24,105 bases of DNA from positions 1 to 24,105 of the IMG/VR virus record IMGVR_UViG_3300032083_001705. One strand, given 5' to 3'. Every line of letters begins with the position of its first letter. Within the stretch, counting starts at the first letter, position 1. This document shows, piece by piece, positions 13,542 through 21,641 of the stretch. The notes under the pieces were generated by a model. The model was not told where the DNA came from. It was given only the letters and a program-made list of their open reading frames with translations, and did not search any database. Both the position numbers and the translations under genes were made by a program. This DNA is from a virus.

Positions 13542-15326
13542 ATGGCTAATAAATTCAAAGAACAATTAGATTTTGCTAGACAGGCTAATGAATTAACTAA
13601 AAAAAGAATGGAAAATGAAAAGTTTATTGATTCTACTCTTCAGGATAGGTCAAAAATTTTAGATAATATTGTTGCAAACGAAAAAGATATAAGTAAACTA
13701 ACTAATATACAGAAAGATATTACATCTAAAATAAATAATTTAAATAAAACAGGTCATACTGAAGCAGCTAAAAGATATAAAACTGAACAAAAAATTGTTA
13801 CAAATAAAATAAAAGAAATAAAACTTCAGCAAATGGCCAATAATTTAATTGAAGGTGCAACAGAAGCCGCTAATGAAGTTGATGGTGCTTTTGGTGGAAT
13901 AGGTTCAAGTATAAAAGGATTTGTATTAAATCCACTAACCGCTGGTATTGCTCTATTATTAGCATTTAATGCTCAACAAGAAACAATCTCTAAACAATTT
14001 GGTGGTATTGGTGTTACTAAATTCAGAGATGAATTAGCTGGAGCAAATCAAAACTTTGTAAAATTAGGTTTATCAAGTGAAGATGCTCAGTCTTCAATAT
14101 CACAGATAGCTAATGATTTTGGTATTGGTGTAAGTGAAGCTAGTAAATTATCAAACAATGTAGCTAGAATTGCATCTTCAACTGGTATAAGTGTAGAGGA
14201 ATCTACAAAATTAGTTGGATTATTTACACAAACTCAAGGACTGACTGGACAACAAGCTGAAGATTTATTATTAGGAACTAGACAACTCGCAGATGCAAAC
14301 AATATTCCATTTGATAAACTTTTATCAGATGTGGCCGCAGATACAGAAGTATTTGCGAGATTTTCAAAAGATGGTGGTCAGAATTTACTAAGAGCAGCAG
14401 TTCAAGCTAGAAAACTTGGACTTGATTTATCAACAGTAGCAAAAACAGCAGATGATTTACTTGAGTTTCAAGGTTCATTAACAGCTGAGATTGAAGCTTC
14501 TGTTTTACTTGGTAGAAATGTTAATTTACAAAAAGCAAGAGAATTATCTTTAGCAAATGATATAGAAGGATTACAAAAAGAAATAGTAAGACAAGTTGGT
14601 ACAGAAGCTGAGTTCAATAAATTAAATAGAATAGAGAGAGATGGGTTGGCTCGTGCATTTGGTATGAATGTTGCTGATATACAAAAATTAGTTTCAAAAC
14701 AAGGTGAACAATTAACTCTACAAGGTGAAATCAATAAATTAACTGCAGAAAATGAAATACCAGAGGATACACTTACAAGTGTTGCGAAGATTTTAGCAGA
14801 CTTTCAAACAATTGGTTTGGAATTGGCTGAAAGTATTGGCCCCTCATTAAATGCTGTTTTGGGATTTGCTAATGGTATTTTGAGTGCACTTCAAGCCACG
14901 GTTGGAGTTGGACCAGGTTTGTTAGGAATATTTGCAGCTATGAAAGGTCACTTATTACTTTCTGCATTCAGTATGAGAACAATAGCATCTAGTGCTATTT
15001 TAACAGCGTTTGCTAGGAATCCTATTATGGGTTCTATAGGATTTGGTTTGGGTGTGGCAGCAGTTACTTCAGCTATGTCAGCGATTAATAATGTAGCCAA
15101 ACCTGCATCTGCTCAAGAAGGTGGTATCACAACACAAGAAGGTTTGGTTAATGTTCACCCACAAGAAGCAATTGTTCCAATTGAAAAATTAGGTGGAATG
15201 ATTAAAGATGCTATGAGGCCTGTGGTTGAAGAAAATAAAAGAATGAGAGAACAAAACGACACATTGATAGCTGAAACCAGAAAACAAGCTGGAAGATTTG
15301 CTACAGCTATGGAGGGTTTATCGTAA
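13542..15326 (+). CDS. 29: Tape measure protein, gp29-type
   Basis: A 594-aa protein, very near the length of the T4 tape measure gp29 (590 aa), which sets tail length. The N-terminal 110 residues form charged coiled coil (for example NELTKKRMENEKFIDSTLQD). A hydrophobic stretch follows at about 125-148 (GSSIKGFVLNPLTAGIALLL), then a long helical Ala/Gly/Ser region, and a second hydrophobic Ala/Gly region at about 436-525 (VGPGLLGIFAAMKGHLLLSA and onwards). The C-terminal QEGGITTQEGLVNVHPQEAI with VPIEKL is a widespread tape measure ending. The ATG has only a weak upstream site (AGAGAAT). The stop overlaps the next start by one base. Its place after the chaperone frames strengthens the call. 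Confidence 0.85.
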   Translation: MANKFKEQLDFARQANELTKKRMENEKFIDSTLQDRSKILDNIVANEKDISKLTNIQKDITSKINNLNKTGHTEAAKRYKTEQKIVTNKIKEIKLQQMANNLIEGATEAANEVDGAFGGIGSSIKGFVLNPLTAGIALLLAFNAQQETISKQFGGIGVTKFRDELAGANQNFVKLGLSSEDAQSSISQIANDFGIGVSEASKLSNNVARIASSTGISVEESTKLVGLFTQTQGLTGQQAEDLLLGTRQLADANNIPFDKLLSDVAADTEVFARFSKDGGQNLLRAAVQARKLGLDLSTVAKTADDLLEFQGSLTAEIEASVLLGRNVNLQKARELSLANDIEGLQKEIVRQVGTEAEFNKLNRIERDGLARAFGMNVADIQKLVSKQGEQLTLQGEINKLTAENEIPEDTLTSVAKILADFQTIGLELAESIGPSLNAVLGFANGILSALQATVGVGPGLLGIFAAMKGHLLLSAFSMRTIASSAILTAFARNPIMGSIGFGLGVAAVTSAMSAINNVAKPASAQEGGITTQEGLVNVHPQEAIVPIEKLGGMIKDAMRPVVEENKRMREQNDTLIAETRKQAGRFATAMEGLS

Positions 15327-16957
15327 TGGGTTTAGAAAATTTAAAAAGTGTATTTCAAGAAGAATTAATTAATAACATTGAATCATTTTCATCAAATGTA
15401 ATAACTAATGTAAATGATACAAAGTTAACACAATTCACTACACCTGAATTAGGTAAATTAATAGGACAATCACCACTTGATGGGAAAAGTTGGGAAACAT
15501 TATATAATCCAAATCACTCACCTAAAGATGATGTTGGTTATAATTATCCAAATGCAAGTAGAGATAAACTAAATATAAGAAATCCTGAAGATGGTAGATT
15601 TGGATTTGCAGGTTCTTCAAGAACATCAGTAATTAGTGCGGTTGGAAAACTTATTGGAGCATCTGGACTTTCAGGTAACTTTCAAGAATTTTTACAAGAT
15701 ACGGGTAAAGAGCCATATATTGTTAGTAAAATAGCTTTTAGTGGTGATGGGGGATTAAATGGTAGATTAAATAATTTTGGTGGTAGAGATTTACCAATAG
15801 CTCGGTCTGTTACGGATGCACTAAGACTTACTAAATTTATAACATCTCCAGCAGGTGTAGCTTTTATTGCAAAACAAAACTTTTTAGGGTCTAATTCTAA
15901 GTCAGTATTTATTAGTAAAGATGGTAAATTACAACAATCAAGACAAAGGTTTAAACAAACATATAATCCTATTTCTTCATTAATTCAATCTGGATTTAGA
16001 GCTGGTGGAGTTCCAATAACTTTATTTGATAAAACAGAACCAAATTTAGGACTTGATATATTTGAATCAGATGAATATCCTGGTAATTCAACTTCATACA
16101 AAATAAACGATACTTTTACAGATGGATCTAATGAAAGTGGAAATAGTACAAATCTTTCAGATTTTGGTAATAAATTAGTTAACTCAATAAAAGGTTTAAG
16201 TGGTATTCCAACAGATGCTAAAAGTACCTATAGGGGTAAGGGTGATAAACACACCTTATTAGATTTTGGTGTTAGTGATTCGGAGGTTTCAGCAAGATTA
16301 GGTAGAATACAATATAAAGAAAAAATAGAAGATGCTCACCCCAACTCAACGAAAGATGGAACAATTGAGGGTGAAGAAAACGGAATGCCATTTTATTTCA
16401 AAGATATGAGAGATGGTGCATATGTGTTTTTTAGAGCATTCATTGAAGGATTATCAGAAAACATTTCACCAAGTTATAATTCAACACAATATATTGGGAG
16501 AAGTGAACCTGTTTATACTTACAGTATGTCGGAAAGAGAATTATCATTAACATTAAAATTATTTGCACAAACAAAAGATGAGTTAAGTATGATTTATAAA
16601 AAAATGAATAAATTAACATCATTATGTTATCCTGAATATTTTACAGATGAGGTTACAACATTAGTTGAAGATGAAGTGACACAAACAAGTTCAGAGGTAT
16701 TAACAAATATTGGTTATGGGAATAGGATGAAAGCACCCTTGACAAAATTAAGAATAGGTGAAATGTTTGGAAATACAAATTCTGAACTTCAAGGATATAT
16801 AAAATCATTATCTTATTCAGTAGACCAAGCTTCACCATATGAAACAGAGGTTGGAAAAAGAGTTCCAAAATATGTAACAGCAACAATTGGTTATCAAGTT
16901 ATACATTCTACAGTACCAAATCTTGAAACTAAATTTTATGGATATATCGGAGATTAA
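15326..16957 (+). CDS. Baseplate tail tube initiator, gp48/gp54-like
   Basis: A 543-aa protein. The C-terminal part (about residues 350-540) has a tube-like fold pattern: YVFFRAFIEGLSENISPSYN, then YIGRSEPVYTYSMSERELSL and TLKLFAQTKDELSMIYKKMN with a CYPEYF segment, then TKLRIGEMFGNTNSELQGYI and VTATIGYQVIHSTVPN. The order of a fibre/tube domain, a helix and a final beta strand resembles T4 gp48 and gp54, which cap the baseplate and start tube polymerisation. The N-terminal 330 residues include Gly/Ser/Asn-rich stretches and are larger than in T4 gp48 (364 aa). It follows the tape measure by overlap (TAATG) and precedes the LysM-type protein, the order seen in contractile injection systems. 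The product is likely a tube initiator; gp48 and gp54 cannot be distinguished. Confidence 0.6.
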   Translation: MGLENLKSVFQEELINNIESFSSNVITNVNDTKLTQFTTPELGKLIGQSPLDGKSWETLYNPNHSPKDDVGYNYPNASRDKLNIRNPEDGRFGFAGSSRTSVISAVGKLIGASGLSGNFQEFLQDTGKEPYIVSKIAFSGDGGLNGRLNNFGGRDLPIARSVTDALRLTKFITSPAGVAFIAKQNFLGSNSKSVFISKDGKLQQSRQRFKQTYNPISSLIQSGFRAGGVPITLFDKTEPNLGLDIFESDEYPGNSTSYKINDTFTDGSNESGNSTNLSDFGNKLVNSIKGLSGIPTDAKSTYRGKGDKHTLLDFGVSDSEVSARLGRIQYKEKIEDAHPNSTKDGTIEGEENGMPFYFKDMRDGAYVFFRAFIEGLSENISPSYNSTQYIGRSEPVYTYSMSERELSLTLKLFAQTKDELSMIYKKMNKLTSLCYPEYFTDEVTTLVEDEVTQTSSEVLTNIGYGNRMKAPLTKLRIGEMFGNTNSELQGYIKSLSYSVDQASPYETEVGKRVPKYVTATIGYQVIHSTVPNLETKFYGYIGD

Positions 16958-16959
16958 AA

Positions 16960-17229
16960 ATGTCAAGATATAAATCAACAGATAAAAACAAAAAAAGTAA
17001 TAAAAGATATTATGAAACAACTATTTACAAAAAAGTAGAAGAAAAGAATAGTGATTCATATTTTATTGCTGTTGAAGGTGATAGATGTGATAATTTAGCA
17101 AATAGGTTTTATGGTGATTCTACATTATGGTGGTTTATCGCTAAGGTTAATAATCTAACTACAAACAACATTCCTGCAGGAACATCATTGAGAATACCAG
17201 CCACAACAGTAGACGCTGAGGGTAGTTAA
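16960..17229 (+). CDS. LysM-like baseplate protein (gp53/gpX-type)
   Basis: An 89-aa protein. Residues 34-81 form a LysM-type unit: SYFIAVEGDRCDNLANRFYG, DSTLWWFIAKVNN and then NIPAGTSLRIP. The pattern G-D-x-x-x-x-L-A-x-x-x-Y-G-(D)-x-x-x-W-x-x-I-x-x-x-N ... G-x-x-L-x-I-P is the LysM domain of the phage tail protein X and gp53 family, which in contractile tails sits between the tube initiator and wedge or hub proteins. The N-terminal 30 residues are basic. The ATG is 2 bases after the tube initiator stop. The next gene starts 2 bases after this stop, so all three are translationally coupled. It is shorter than T4 gp53 (196 aa). Confidence 0.78.
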   Translation: MSRYKSTDKNKKSNKRYYETTIYKKVEEKNSDSYFIAVEGDRCDNLANRFYGDSTLWWFIAKVNNLTTNNIPAGTSLRIPATTVDAEGS

Positions 17230-17231
17230 AA

Positions 17232-20200
17232 ATGTCAATCAATAAAAGAATTTTTGGAACACCTTTAACAGGTATTGTCAAGAAAAAATTAGAAGCTAGA
17301 CAAGGAGTAACTGATAATTTAGAACCAGGACAATCCTTAGAGGGTAGAAATATAGCAGTATCTAATTATGATTATGCTAATAAATTACCATTTGTAAGAA
17401 TGTGGACATCTGTTAAAATCTTTGAAACTGCTGATATAGAGGAACTTGAAAGAATAGAAGCTTCTGAACTCACACCACCAATTGATGAACAAACTTTTGT
17501 TAATTTAAGAAACAAAGCTATTAAAGATAAAAAACTTGATATAGAATTAGATAAAACAAGAGTTAAAGAGATAAAAAATGAAAAAACAGGTAATCTTGAA
17601 TACTACGCAATTGTAGCTGCTACAAGAGACCAACAAACATTTGACCGTAAAATATATGAAATTGGAAATCATAATTATTTAAAAAATTATGGTGAAGCTA
17701 CACCAAATGAATCTGTTTCTGGAGCATTTCCAAATGAATCAGAAAAAAATCCATTAATGAAACCACAATCAGGTATTACATCTATAACATCTGAAACAGA
17801 AGGTTCATTAGGTTTAATAAAAAAAACAGTTGTAAATTTTGTAGTTCATAACTTTTATGATTTTGATAACATATTTTCAAAATACTTTTTAGCACCAGGT
17901 GCACAAATATTTGTAGATTTTGGATTCGCAGATATACCTAATTTATACAGACCTCAAGATTTAATTACTTTTTCTGAACAAGACAATGGTGGTTTACAGA
18001 AATATTTGTATGATGAAAAAATAGGATTCATAACAAAAAATCAAGGTGATGTTGAAGTTCTACAAGGAATAGTTACTGATTATAGTGCTACTGTAAGACA
18101 AGATGGTGGTGTGGATTGTTCAGTTACCTTAACATCAAAAAATGGTGCACTACTTAGTTTTGCAACAGATGATGACATTGTAATGAGAGTAAAATCTATT
18201 TTAACAAGAGGTATTTTGTATTTAGGTTTAAGAGCAGTAGTTGGAAATTTAGATAATGATGGTAATTATATTGATGATGATGACAAAGATTTAGAACAAT
18301 TAATGTCAACACCAAATGCTAGTTCAACATCAGACACTATTGAAACTTATAATAAAAATTTAATATTATTAGCAAAACAAGAATTGTCAGGTAAATCTGG
18401 TCCTGAAGGAAATTCAATTAGAACAGGTGTTTTTGTAGAAAATTTAAATGCAGACAACACTTTTATAACTTGGGGTTTATTTGAAGATATAATTATCAAC
18501 TCACAATTTGGTTTTGGAAAAGATAATGATGATATAGATAAAGGTAAAAATCTACAAGTAAAAATGAACTCATCAAATGCTTTCACACGATGGACAAATC
18601 TGAGTATAGCAAAACAACATGTTTTATCTCAAGTGCCAGAAGATGTACCAACTTTTATGTTTCCTGAATGGTGGTATAATGATGATCCAGATGAAGCTGG
18701 TGGTTCTTATTCATATCAAAAAGGAAAATCACCTGTGGTATTTAAAGATTTTTCTGAAGAAGAAGATTCTGAATCATTGGAATTAGAAACTGAATTTGAT
18801 AAAGGATTAGGAAGAATACCAATCAGAGAAGTTTTTATTAATGTAGATATGATTGTAAAAGCTTTTGAAAAAAACTCAGATGTTAAAAAAGTGGTACAAG
18901 AAATTTTAGAAAATGTAAATAAACAAGGTAATGGTTTGTTTGATTGGAGAATGAAGCAAGGTGAAACAGATGCTGAAATAGAAATAATAGATGCTAATTT
19001 TACAATCACAGCTGCAAATAAAGATTTAAATGAAGATGAACTTTTTGTGTTTAATGTCAATTCTCCCAACTCAATGATTAAAGATTATAATTTAGACTTT
19101 AAGTTACCATCAGGTAATATTGGTAATATGTATGCAATACAAGGATTGGGTGTGGGTGATACATTGTTTTCAACAAATAAAGCTGTTCAAGAAGCAATAG
19201 CTGTAAATTCACTTGATAAAGATTTACTAAAAATAATATATGAACCTGATATGGGTAATTATAGAGCTGAACAATTATTAGACGAACCAAAGGTAGATTC
19301 GGAAGTCTTCAATGTGTTTACATCAGTTGACAATTTGTTTGATAACAATGTTTATAAAATATCAACAACAGATAGTCCTAAAATAATAGAAGGTACTGAA
19401 TTATCATTAACATCTGAAAAAGCTACAACCTCAAATCAAGATAATCAACCAAAAATCACAGCTGATGAAATAATGAAAACAAGTAATGAAACTCTTGAAG
19501 CTGCAGGATATAAAATAGCTAAAACTTTTAAAGAATATTATAATTATAAAATAAACTCATCTGTTCAAGAAAAAATACCAAACTTATTACCTTATACTTT
19601 AAATTTAACAATTTTAGGTATAGCTTCAATTCAAGTGGGTGATACTTTTAAAGTGGATTATTTACCTAAGAGGTATCAAGAATCAAGTTATTTACAGGTG
19701 ATAAAAGTAACACATGAAATTGGTCCAGGTGGTTGGTATACCGCATTAGATACACAATTCAGATTATTACCTGAAAAAACTGGTATAATAAATAATACTA
19801 ATCAGAAAGATAGAATCAGATTATCTCCAACAGCTGTATCAAGTTTACCTTGTGAAGACAAAATTGAATCTAATGATGGTTGGTTTGATGATACTGTAAA
19901 AATAGCAGATTTCGCACCTTACATGACTGATATTGAAGTAAAATCTAATCCAGATTGGGCATTTGACTTCGCTTTAGATTTCAATGTCTCTAGAGAGTTG
20001 GAGGGTAAATTAAAAGATGCAAAAGGTGTGATTCAAAATTTTGAGGGAAATTTTAAGGCTATATTTACTGATGAAGCCAAACGTGATACTGCTTTACGAA
20101 GTGTTCAAGGATCTCAAAATGATAATGATTTTTATGACCAATATTCTAGAGGAAAATCAGTTGGTTTAGGATACTCCTATACTGGAGGAACAAGTATTTT

Positions 20201-20351
20201 TACCATTCATCCACCTGACATAATATTAAGACCTGGAGATAGATACACAATGTTAGTTTATGGTGATAAAATAGCTATATTAGACCAAAGTAATCCATAT
20301 TATGAAAAAACTTATAAATTTTTTCAAAATTATATTGGTTCTATTAAATAA
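17232..20351 (+). CDS. Very large baseplate hub protein, gp27-type
   Basis: A 1039-aa protein, the largest in the window. Residues 198-232 (KTVVNFVVHNFYDFDNIFSK, YFLAPGAQIFVDFGF) and 264-310 (LQGIVTDYSATVRQDGG and VDCSVTLTSKNGALLSF) resemble hub domains that form the ring below the tube. Residues 793-848 (ILGIASIQVGDTFKVDYLPK, YLQVIKVTHEIGPGGWYTAL, DTQFRLLP) are a typical last hub domain. T4 gp27 has 391 residues, so this version carries large insertions (about 330-560 and 580-780) and a C-terminal extension of about 190 residues ending in a beta-rich stretch (SIFTIHPPDIILRPGDRYTM). No lysozyme domain is evident, so the cell-wall enzyme is probably separate. The assignment as hub rests on domain likeness and order after the initiator and LysM gene. 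Confidence 0.62.
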   Translation: MSINKRIFGTPLTGIVKKKLEARQGVTDNLEPGQSLEGRNIAVSNYDYANKLPFVRMWTSVKIFETADIEELERIEASELTPPIDEQTFVNLRNKAIKDKKLDIELDKTRVKEIKNEKTGNLEYYAIVAATRDQQTFDRKIYEIGNHNYLKNYGEATPNESVSGAFPNESEKNPLMKPQSGITSITSETEGSLGLIKKTVVNFVVHNFYDFDNIFSKYFLAPGAQIFVDFGFADIPNLYRPQDLITFSEQDNGGLQKYLYDEKIGFITKNQGDVEVLQGIVTDYSATVRQDGGVDCSVTLTSKNGALLSFATDDDIVMRVKSILTRGILYLGLRAVVGNLDNDGNYIDDDDKDLEQLMSTPNASSTSDTIETYNKNLILLAKQELSGKSGPEGNSIRTGVFVENLNADNTFITWGLFEDIIINSQFGFGKDNDDIDKGKNLQVKMNSSNAFTRWTNLSIAKQHVLSQVPEDVPTFMFPEWWYNDDPDEAGGSYSYQKGKSPVVFKDFSEEEDSESLELETEFDKGLGRIPIREVFINVDMIVKAFEKNSDVKKVVQEILENVNKQGNGLFDWRMKQGETDAEIEIIDANFTITAANKDLNEDELFVFNVNSPNSMIKDYNLDFKLPSGNIGNMYAIQGLGVGDTLFSTNKAVQEAIAVNSLDKDLLKIIYEPDMGNYRAEQLLDEPKVDSEVFNVFTSVDNLFDNNVYKISTTDSPKIIEGTELSLTSEKATTSNQDNQPKITADEIMKTSNETLEAAGYKIAKTFKEYYNYKINSSVQEKIPNLLPYTLNLTILGIASIQVGDTFKVDYLPKRYQESSYLQVIKVTHEIGPGGWYTALDTQFRLLPEKTGIINNTNQKDRIRLSPTAVSSLPCEDKIESNDGWFDDTVKIADFAPYMTDIEVKSNPDWAFDFALDFNVSRELEGKLKDAKGVIQNFEGNFKAIFTDEAKRDTALRSVQGSQNDNDFYDQYSRGKSVGLGYSYTGGTSIFTIHPPDIILRPGDRYTMLVYGDKIAILDQSNPYYEKTYKFFQNYIGSIK

Positions 20352-20358
20352 AAAAAGC

Positions 20359-20387
20359 TTGTTTTTAACAAATAAATGTTATATATT
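20359..20387 (+). promoter_or_regulatory. Sigma70-type promoter for the polymerase-like gene
   Basis: TTGTTT (20359-20364), 17-base spacer, TATATT (20382-20387), preceded by AAAAAAGC. The -10 box ends 5 bases before the ATG at 20393, so the transcript should begin at or next to the start codon. It shares AAAAAAGCTTG and TATATTGT with the gp32 promoter. Confidence 0.65.
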
Positions 20388-20392
20388 GTAGT

Positions 20393-21640
20393 ATGTATTA
20401 TTGTGTTATACCTATATTTAAAGAACCATTCTTACATCCATTACACGAAAACAATGGATTATCAGCCTTATGGTGTCAACCAGAATCTGCAGAAGAACCA
20501 TTCTTTATAATTCAAAAACATCCCGATTCGGATGATATACTTCAAGATTACAAATGGTTAGATGAAGAACTTATTATGACTCCTGACAAAAAAATATTAA
20601 ATCATTTCTATGAATTTAAAGATGTTGTGGATAAAAACTTTATTTGGTGGAATGAAACAGGTAAACCATTTGATAAACATATAACCAACAATGCCATAGA
20701 TTTCTTGAGTAACAAGTTCTACAATGTTAAAAAACTTAACGAAATCATACCATTATCGAAACATAATGAGTATTGTAGTGACATCTATAAAGGAATGGCT
20801 AGAGCATATACAGGTGAAAACGATGATTATATGAATGATGTTGTGAAAGCATTTACATCTATTGAACAAAATGGTATCAAGGTTTCAGATGATATATGTG
20901 ATATATTTGATATGAGAGTAAAGAAACATATATCGAATGGTAAATTGTATTCACAATACAATCTATGGACAACAACAGGTCGTCCAAGTAATTCATTTGG
21001 AAGTGTTAACTTTGCAGCTCTACCACCTGAAAAGAGAAAAGGATTTGTGGCCGAAAATGATTCATTGATAGAATTTGACTTTGATGCATATCATTTAAGA
21101 TTAATCGCTGACTTGGTTGATTATGATTTTGGTAAAGATTCAGTACATCAACACCTTGCAGATTTCTATGGTTCAACATATGAAGAATCAAAACAAATAT
21201 CATTTAAATTACTTTATGGGGGAATAACAAAGGAAATAAGAGAAAAAGTCCCTTTTTTCAATAAAGTACATAGTTATATAAATAAGAAGTGGAATGAAAT
21301 AAATACTCATAATCTTGTTTATACTGATATTTATAGACGGAAACTATTATTTAAGAACTATGAAGATATGAATAGAAATAAGGTTTTTAACTATTTAATT
21401 CAGGCTTATGAGACAGAATCAAATATTAAGAAGATTTTATTAATTCAAGACTATTTATTAGGGAAGAAGACAAAATTGGTTTTATATGGATACGATAGTT
21501 TCCTATTTGACTTTTCAAACCAAGATGGAGTGGAAACTTTGAGAGAAATAAAATCAATTTTAGAAGAAAACAAACATTACACCAAATCCAAAATGGGTTT
21601 AAATTATGGTGAAATGCAAGACATTACAAAGAGGTTATAA
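20393..21640 (+). CDS. Divergent family A polymerase domain protein, no exonuclease domain
   Basis: A 415-aa protein with the palm and fingers motifs of the PolA/T7 polymerase fold. TTTGRPSNSFGSVNFAALP (193-211) fits the T-x-x-GR-x-S ... N-x-Q-x-x-P region. Motif A is FDFDAYHLRL, with the metal-binding aspartate at D229. Motif B is K267-xxx-F271-xxx-Y275-G276. Motif C is GYDSFLFDF with D368. The Klenow equivalents of R754 and E710 appear to be Y263 and H234, and HDE becomes YDS. The two catalytic aspartates and the fingers Lys and Tyr are kept, so activity is plausible. The first 190 residues show no exonuclease motifs. T4-like phages normally use the family B enzyme gp43, so this is an extra polymerase. 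No ribosome binding site precedes the ATG. A repair, gap-filling or priming role is possible. Confidence 0.75.
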   Translation: MYYCVIPIFKEPFLHPLHENNGLSALWCQPESAEEPFFIIQKHPDSDDILQDYKWLDEELIMTPDKKILNHFYEFKDVVDKNFIWWNETGKPFDKHITNNAIDFLSNKFYNVKKLNEIIPLSKHNEYCSDIYKGMARAYTGENDDYMNDVVKAFTSIEQNGIKVSDDICDIFDMRVKKHISNGKLYSQYNLWTTTGRPSNSFGSVNFAALPPEKRKGFVAENDSLIEFDFDAYHLRLIADLVDYDFGKDSVHQHLADFYGSTYEESKQISFKLLYGGITKEIREKVPFFNKVHSYINKKWNEINTHNLVYTDIYRRKLLFKNYEDMNRNKVFNYLIQAYETESNIKKILLIQDYLLGKKTKLVLYGYDSFLFDFSNQDGVETLREIKSILEENKHYTKSKMGLNYGEMQDITKRL

Positions 21641-21641
21641 T

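Noticed and set aside
20346-20370. Possible terminator after the hub gene (A-run, GCTTG, T-run)
   Set aside because: The stem would consist of A-T pairs only, and the same AAAAAAGCTTG string recurs as part of the gp32 promoter, so a promoter reading is better.
21606-21641. ATG start 12 codons upstream for the 604-aa protein
   Set aside because: It lies inside the polymerase-like gene without a ribosome binding site, while ATG 21642 follows AGAGG at good distance.
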